A stretch of 64,000 bases of DNA from CAWCTD01 sp963798455 (GTDB taxonomy: Bacteria > Acidobacteriota > Terriglobia > Bryobacterales > Bryobacteraceae), in contig CAWCTD010000003.1 of NCBI GenBank assembly GCA_963798455.1, positions 3,534,001 through 3,598,000 on the forward strand, given 5' to 3'. Below are positions 59,130 to 64,000 of this stretch, piece after piece. Below the pieces are notes generated by a model. The model saw nothing but the letters and a program-made list of their open reading frames with translations, had not been told where the DNA came from and made no database searches. Each line of letters begins with the position of its first letter. Position 1 is the first letter of the stretch. The position numbers were made by a program, and so were the translations under genes.

Positions 59130-61547
59130 TTAATGCAGCTTCTCTTCGCCGCGCTGAGAGGCGATTTCCAAAGGGGAAGCGCTCGGTGGGAGCGGCAGCG
59201 CCTGGATCTCGCGTTCCAGCGCGATCTTCAGCACCTCGTCCATGGAATCCACGAAGCTCAACTTCATATCCTTTCGAATCGCCTCCGGAATGTCCGGCAA
59301 GTCCTTCTCGTTGTCCCGTGGCAGGACCACCTCGGAGATTCCGTGGCGGTGGGCGGCCAGCAGTTTCTCCTTAAGACCTCCGATTGGCAGAACCCGCCCC
59401 CGGAGGGTAATCTCTCCTGTCATGGCCACGTCGCAGCGGACGGGGATTTTCGCCAGGGCGCTACAAATTGTAGTGGCGATGGTGATCCCGGCCGAGGGAC
59501 CGTCCTTCGGAATCGCCCCTTCCGGCACGTGTACGTGGATGTCCAGGTGGCGATAGAAGTCCCGGGGAAGCCCGAGCAGGTGCGCGCGCGACCGGATGTA
59601 GCTCATGGCCGCGTGGGCGGACTCCTGCATGACGTCACCCAGTTTGCCGGTGGTCGTCAGCTTGCCCTTACCCTCCATGATAATCGCTTCCGTGGTCAGT
59701 ATCTGCCCGCCCACCTCGGTCCAGGCCAGCCCGATAGCCGTGCCGACTTCGTTCTTCTTCTCTGCCAGCAGTTCGCGGAACTTCATGGGCCCGAGGTACT
59801 CGGCAACCGTCTCGGCCTTCACCGCCACGGGCTGATCTTCTCCACTCGCCTTCTTGTCCTTATCCACCACCGCCCGGACCACTTTGCGGCAGATGTTGCC
59901 GATCTCCCGCTCCAGGTTCCGGACCCCCGCCTCCCGCGTGTAGTGCTGGATCAGCATCGTGACCCCTTGGTCGGTGAACTGGATCTGCTTGTCGCTCAGC
60001 CCGGTCTGCTCCATCTGCTTGCGGATCAAGAAGCGCTTGGCGATCTCCAGCTTCTCCAGTTCGGTGTAGCCCGACAGGCGGATCACCTCCATGCGGTCCT
60101 GCAGCGCCGGCGGGATGGTGTGCAGCACGTTGGCCGTGCAGATGAAGAAGACCTGGCTCAGGTCGTACTCCACATCGAGGTAGTGGTCCACGAACATGTA
60201 GTTCTGCTCCGGATCCAGCACCTCCAGCAGCGCCGCCGACGGGTCCCCGCGAAAATCCATGGACATCTTGTCCACTTCGTCCAGCATGAAGACCGGATTC
60301 CGCGTGCCGGCTTTCTTCATCATCTGGATGATCTGGCCCGGCAGAGCCCCGATGTAAGTCCGGCGGTGACCCCGGATCTCGGCTTCGTCCCGCACGCCGC
60401 CCAGCGAGAGACGGACGAAATTCCTCCCCGTGGCCCGGGCGATGGACATGCCGAGTGACGTCTTACCCACGCCCGGCGCGCCGACAAAGCACAGAATCGA
60501 GCCTTTGGGATGCTTGACCAGGCGCCGGACCGCCAGAAATTCCAGAATGCGCTCTTTGACCTTCTCCAACCCGTGATGGTCCGCTTCCAGGACCTCTTCG
60601 GCGTGCTTGAGGTCGCGGATCTCCTTGCTGCGCTTCTTCCAGGGCATGGCCAGGAGCCAGTCCAGGTAATTCCGCGACACGGTGGACTCGGCCGACATGG
60701 GAGGCATGCCCTCCAGCCGCTTCATCTCCGCCGAGGCCTTTTCCTTGGCGTCCTTGCTCATGCCGGCGGTTTCGATCTTCTTCCGAAGCTCGTCGAATTC
60801 GCTCTTCTCGCCGCGTCCCAGCTCCTTCTGGATGGCCTTGATCTTCTCGTTGAGATAGTACTCTTTCTGGGCCTTCTCCATCTGGCGCTTCACGCGCCCC
60901 TGAATGGTGCGATCCACGTTCAGCTTCTCGATCTCGATATCGAGGATTTCGGCCACCCTGGTGAGCCTTTCGATCGGATCGAATATTTCCAGCAGCTCCT
61001 GTTTCTCCTCGACCGTCAATTGCAGGTTCGCGCCCACCGTGTCGGCCAGCCTGCCCGGGTCGTCCACCCGGATGGCGGCGATCATCGTTTCGTAGTTCAG
61101 GTTCTGGCTCAGCTTTACATACTGTTCGAATAGCGTCGTGACGCGCCCGATCAGGGTTTCCAGTTGCGGTCCCGGCTCGACCCGATACTGGAACGTCCGC
61201 ACCGAAGCGCGGAAGTAGCCCTCGTCGGAGGTGACGGAGACGGTCTTGCCCCGCTCCATCCCCTCGACCAGCACCTTGATGTTCCCGTCGGGCAGCTTAA
61301 GGCTCTGGACGATGTTCACGATGGTGCCGACCTGGTAGATCTCATCGGGACTTGGTTCGTCCACCGAAGCGTCGTGTTGCGTGGCCAGGAAGATCTTCTT
61401 CTCGCCCGCCAGGGCCTCTTCCAGCGCTCGGACGCTCGATTCCCGCCCGACTACGAAGGGGGTCATCATGTGGGGAAAAATAACCACATCCCGGACCGGC
61501 ATCATCGGCAGCCGCTTGGTTTCCGACCGTTCTCTTGACGTCAGCAT
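59130..61547 (-). CDS. lon: ATP-dependent protease Lon
   Basis: An 805-residue serine protease. The LAN domain (about 10-205: LPMMPVRDVVIFPHMMTPFV), helical region, AAA+ module (FVGAPGVGKTSLGMSIARAT, GGVRDEAEIRGHRRTYIGAL, PVFMLDEVDKMSMDFRGDP) and protease domain with the Ser in KDGPSAGITIAT and the partner Lys in the GGLKEKLLAAHRHG region are all complete. Lon degrades misfolded and regulatory proteins. It is placed between clpX and rho. Confidence 0.97.
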   Translation of the reverse strand: MLTSRERSETKRLPMMPVRDVVIFPHMMTPFVVGRESSVRALEEALAGEKKIFLATQHDASVDEPSPDEIYQVGTIVNIVQSLKLPDGNIKVLVEGMERGKTVSVTSDEGYFRASVRTFQYRVEPGPQLETLIGRVTTLFEQYVKLSQNLNYETMIAAIRVDDPGRLADTVGANLQLTVEEKQELLEIFDPIERLTRVAEILDIEIEKLNVDRTIQGRVKRQMEKAQKEYYLNEKIKAIQKELGRGEKSEFDELRKKIETAGMSKDAKEKASAEMKRLEGMPPMSAESTVSRNYLDWLLAMPWKKRSKEIRDLKHAEEVLEADHHGLEKVKERILEFLAVRRLVKHPKGSILCFVGAPGVGKTSLGMSIARATGRNFVRLSLGGVRDEAEIRGHRRTYIGALPGQIIQMMKKAGTRNPVFMLDEVDKMSMDFRGDPSAALLEVLDPEQNYMFVDHYLDVEYDLSQVFFICTANVLHTIPPALQDRMEVIRLSGYTELEKLEIAKRFLIRKQMEQTGLSDKQIQFTDQGVTMLIQHYTREAGVRNLEREIGNICRKVVRAVVDKDKKASGEDQPVAVKAETVAEYLGPMKFRELLAEKKNEVGTAIGLAWTEVGGQILTTEAIIMEGKGKLTTTGKLGDVMQESAHAAMSYIRSRAHLLGLPRDFYRHLDIHVHVPEGAIPKDGPSAGITIATTICSALAKIPVRCDVAMTGEITLRGRVLPIGGLKEKLLAAHRHGISEVVLPRDNEKDLPDIPEAIRKDMKLSFVDSMDEVLKIALEREIQALPLPPSASPLEIASQRGEEKLH

Positions 61548-61671
61548 GTCTTTCTGTGATTCTGCCCCCGGCAGGTTTGCACGTTTTGGAATCCCGCGAA
61601 GCCGGCCCTGTCCCAGAACCTGAAGGTGGCCCCCCCCATCCTCGAGCGAGCCGCCTTCCCCCAGGCGCTTG

Positions 61672-62943
61672 CTAGCCTGCCTTCTCCAACAGGGCGAGAT
61701 TGATCTTCTGCGTCATGACCATCTCCTTGGTCACCAGGAACTCGCGTACTTTCCTGTAGGACGGGAGATAGTACATCAGGTCGAGCATCAGGTCTTCGAG
61801 GATCATGCGGAGACCGCGGGCCCCCACTTTGCGCTCCAAGGCAAGCGCGGCAACCGCCTCGAGCGCCTCGTCGCTAAACTTCAGTTTAACATTTTCAAAG
61901 TCAAACAATCTCTGGTACTGCCGGATGATCGCGTTCTTGGGCTTGGTCAAGATTTGCATCAGGGCGTCCTTGTCCAGGTCGCCCAGCACGGTAACCACGG
62001 GAAGCCGGCCCACGAACTCGGGAATGAAACCAGACTTGATAAGGTCAATCGGCTGGACTTCCGCCAGCAGGTCCGTGTCGCGCCGGCTGCCCCCCCTGCG
62101 CGCGCCTTCCGAGCGCGAGTCCTCCGGGCCGAGGAATCCCATGGCCTTTCTGCCCACCCGGCGGCTGATCACCTTCTCCAGACCCACGAAGGCCCCTCCG
62201 CATATAAACAGGATATTGGTCGTCTCCACGGGCGTGAACTCCTGGTGCGGGTGCTTGCGCCCTCCTTGCGGCGGGACATTGGCCACCGTCCCTTCCAGGA
62301 TCTTCAGCAAAGCCTGCTGCACGCCTTCCCCGGAGACGTCGCGCGTGATGGAGGGGTTCTCGTCCTTGCGGCCGATCTTGTCGATCTCGTCGATGTAAAT
62401 AATCCCCTGCTGACACCGCTGCACATCCCAATCGGCGTTCTGCAACAGCCGCAGGACGATGTTCTCCACGTCCTCGCCCACGTAGCCCGCTTCGGTCAGC
62501 GTGGTCGCATCCACGATGGCAAACGGGACTTCCAGTATCCTCGCCAGGGTCTGCGCCAGCAGCGTCTTGCCCGTGCCGGTCGGGCCGATCAGCAGGATGT
62601 TCGACTTGGACAGCTCCACTTCCGCGCCGCAGGTGCGATTCATCTGGACCCGCTTGTAGTGGTTGTAGACGGCCACGGCCAGCTTCTTCTTGGTGGCCTC
62701 CTGGCCGATCACGTACTGGTCCAGGTACTCCTTCAATTCCAGCGGCTTGGGAAGCCGCGGCGCCCCCGCGCGAGGCTGTTCGCTGCGGTCGTCTTCGAGG
62801 ATCGAGTTGCAGACCGCGATGCACTCGTCGCAGATGTAAGCCCTCGGATAATCGCTGGGCGAGGAGATCAGTTTGCCGACCAGATCTTGGCTCTTATGGC
62901 AAAAAGAGCAACGCAACGAATCGTCGGAACCGGTCCGTTTCAC
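61672..62943 (-). CDS. clpX: ATP-dependent Clp protease ATP-binding subunit ClpX
   Basis: A 423-residue AAA+ unfoldase. The N-terminal zinc finger has Cys at 12, 15, 38 and 41; then come PKPLELKEYLDQYVIGQEAT, Walker A LLIGPTGTGKTLLAQTLAR, GYVGEDVENIVLRLL, IIYIDEIDKIGRK and sensor residues LPVVTVLGDLDKDAL, with the pore-loop GYVGE. The IGF-type loop that contacts ClpP is represented near FICGGAFVGLE. It feeds substrates to ClpP, whose gene is not next to it. Confidence 0.96.
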   Translation of the reverse strand: MKRTGSDDSLRCSFCHKSQDLVGKLISSPSDYPRAYICDECIAVCNSILEDDRSEQPRAGAPRLPKPLELKEYLDQYVIGQEATKKKLAVAVYNHYKRVQMNRTCGAEVELSKSNILLIGPTGTGKTLLAQTLARILEVPFAIVDATTLTEAGYVGEDVENIVLRLLQNADWDVQRCQQGIIYIDEIDKIGRKDENPSITRDVSGEGVQQALLKILEGTVANVPPQGGRKHPHQEFTPVETTNILFICGGAFVGLEKVISRRVGRKAMGFLGPEDSRSEGARRGGSRRDTDLLAEVQPIDLIKSGFIPEFVGRLPVVTVLGDLDKDALMQILTKPKNAIIRQYQRLFDFENVKLKFSDEALEAVAALALERKVGARGLRMILEDLMLDLMYYLPSYRKVREFLVTKEMVMTQKINLALLEKAG

Positions 62944-63075
62944 AACCTGGCCCCCGCGCCGTGGCAGGGTCGGCCCTTCACCATCGGAGGAACCCCCACT
63001 TATTATCGCCTACAAAGTCACGCTGAATCAATGGTCCCAACCGCCCAATTATGAGAACCGCCGGCCGCCTGGACC

Positions 63076-64000
63076 TCAGTCCTCGGCCACTTTCCTGGCG
63101 TGCTCGAACAGGAAATTCAGGGTCTTCTCCGTCCGGATTCGGCCGGCAATCCGGCGCAAAGCGCCCTCCTGCTCCAACCGCCGCCGCGCCGCCGCCACCG
63201 CTTCCCGTCCCTGCCGCGCGATGCGCTGGACCTCCCGGTCCACTTCCTCCATTGTGACCTCAACCGTCTCCCTGTCCGCGATGCGCTCCAGCAGCAAGGA
63301 CGCCCTGACATCTTGTATGGCCCGCTCGCGCTGGGATTCCCTGACCTTGTCCCAATCCAGTTTCACGGATTCCAGATCGACGCCCTGCGCGGCAAGACCC
63401 CGGAGATACTGTTCGACCTGACTTTGGATCTGGCGCTCCACAAGCGCCTCGGGCACCGGAAAGTCGTGCGCCTTGACCAGTTCTTCGACCAGTTTGCTCT
63501 TGGCTTGCTGCTGCGCGAGGTGTTCCTGCTCCCTCTGGAGCGCCCTGCGCACCTCGTCCTTCAGCTCTTCCAGGCTCTTGAAATCGCCGAGGTCGGCGGC
63601 AAAAGCATCGTTCAGCTCGGGCAACTCCTTGCGGCGGATGCTCTTGAGACGGGCCCGGAAGCGGACGGTCCGCCCGGCCAGCTTGGCGTCGCCGAATTCC
63701 TCCGGATAGAGGACGTCGAACTCTTTCTCCTCGCCCGGGCTGAGTCCTCGAAGGTTCGTGCTGAAGGCCTCCAGTGTGTCCGCGCCGCCGATCTGGACCA
63801 CCACCTCGTCCTGTTTTCTCAGGGCCTCCTCGACCTCTCCGCCGGCCTCGAGCGAGGCCACGGCGTAGTCCCCGTCCGCGGCGGGCCGCGGCGCCTCGTT
63901 GACGAACTCCGCCTTCTGCTCTCTCAATTCCTCCAGCCGCTGGGCCACTTGTTCCTCGGTGACTTCCGGCTCCCGGTAGGGCACCGTCAGTCCGCTATAG
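63076..64000 (-). CDS. tig: Trigger factor, cut by the window edge
   Basis: The visible 308 residues are the C-terminal two thirds of trigger factor, a ribosome-bound chaperone and prolyl isomerase. The PPIase part (EKEFDVLYPEEFGDAKLAGR then TVRFRARLKSIRRKELPELN) and the C-terminal arms (AFAADLGDFKSLEELKDEVR, MEEVDREVQRIARQ) are clear. The frame is open through position 64000, so the ribosome-binding domain lies outside. It is followed by clpX after 132 bases. Confidence 0.9.
   Translation of the reverse strand, partial: YSGLTVPYREPEVTEEQVAQRLEELREQKAEFVNEAPRPAADGDYAVASLEAGGEVEEALRKQDEVVVQIGGADTLEAFSTNLRGLSPGEEKEFDVLYPEEFGDAKLAGRTVRFRARLKSIRRKELPELNDAFAADLGDFKSLEELKDEVRRALQREQEHLAQQQAKSKLVEELVKAHDFPVPEALVERQIQSQVEQYLRGLAAQGVDLESVKLDWDKVRESQRERAIQDVRASLLLERIADRETVEVTMEEVDREVQRIARQGREAVAAARRRLEQEGALRRIAGRIRTEKTLNFLFEHARKVAED

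Overview
The window looks like a GC-rich chromosomal segment of a soil-type bacterium, most likely Acidobacteriota (Bryobacterales/Solibacter-like). This is an inference from gene content: an E2-E1 fused 2-oxoglutarate dehydrogenase/decarboxylase, Tat-exported DUF362 and ThuA proteins, paired M16 peptidases, MacB-type permeases with several adaptors, GH51 arabinofuranosidase, and -10-only promoters. No rRNA, CRISPR array or intact tRNA was seen.

Region 1-6250 is accessory DNA. It carries a membrane-anchored HNH protein, several small proteins and a leftward serine-recombinase operon. A truncated 3' half of tRNA-Val(CAC) at 3856-3905 marks a probable integration boundary. Beyond it lie two adjacent PD-(D/E)XK-like proteins (3930-5517) and gene remnants. 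Region 6254-14900 returns to ordinary genes: a lone Flp pilin, an MFS transporter, threonylcarbamoyl-AMP synthase, a metallophosphoesterase overlapping prfB (with the classical CTT TGA programmed frameshift), and the large kgd-type gene. Region 14900-18600 holds purH, isocitrate dehydrogenase and gap. purH carries one and gap five apparent indels, while the gene between them is intact.

Region 18600-28600 contains a hicBA module whose hicA has lost its middle. The module is flanked by 46-bp direct repeats copied from the 3' end of the neighbouring gene. A CPBP protease, a GHMP kinase, a nucleotidyltransferase pair, fused trpEG, hpnE, ridA and a hybrid histidine kinase follow. Region 28600-44000 has rlmD-like, trpS, an exporter, a three-gene secreted-protein operon, a cyclopropane synthase, a second toxin-antitoxin pair (also inside a segment bounded by direct repeats of a neighbouring gene's 3' end), a P-loop kinase, an M16 peptidase pair, a YbhN-like protein, selA and efp.

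Region 44000-64000 has cytochrome c, GH51, a Yip1-family protein, mutL, an export cassette (TolC, MacB-type permease and three successive adaptors without an ATPase), then rho, lon, clpX and tig. clpP is missing from its usual place between tig and clpX.

The most interesting themes are the tRNA-bounded island with its nuclease-like genes, two toxin-antitoxin segments each flanked by duplicated gene 3' ends, the indel cluster in gap/purH, and heptamer-periodic hairpins in two intergenic regions.
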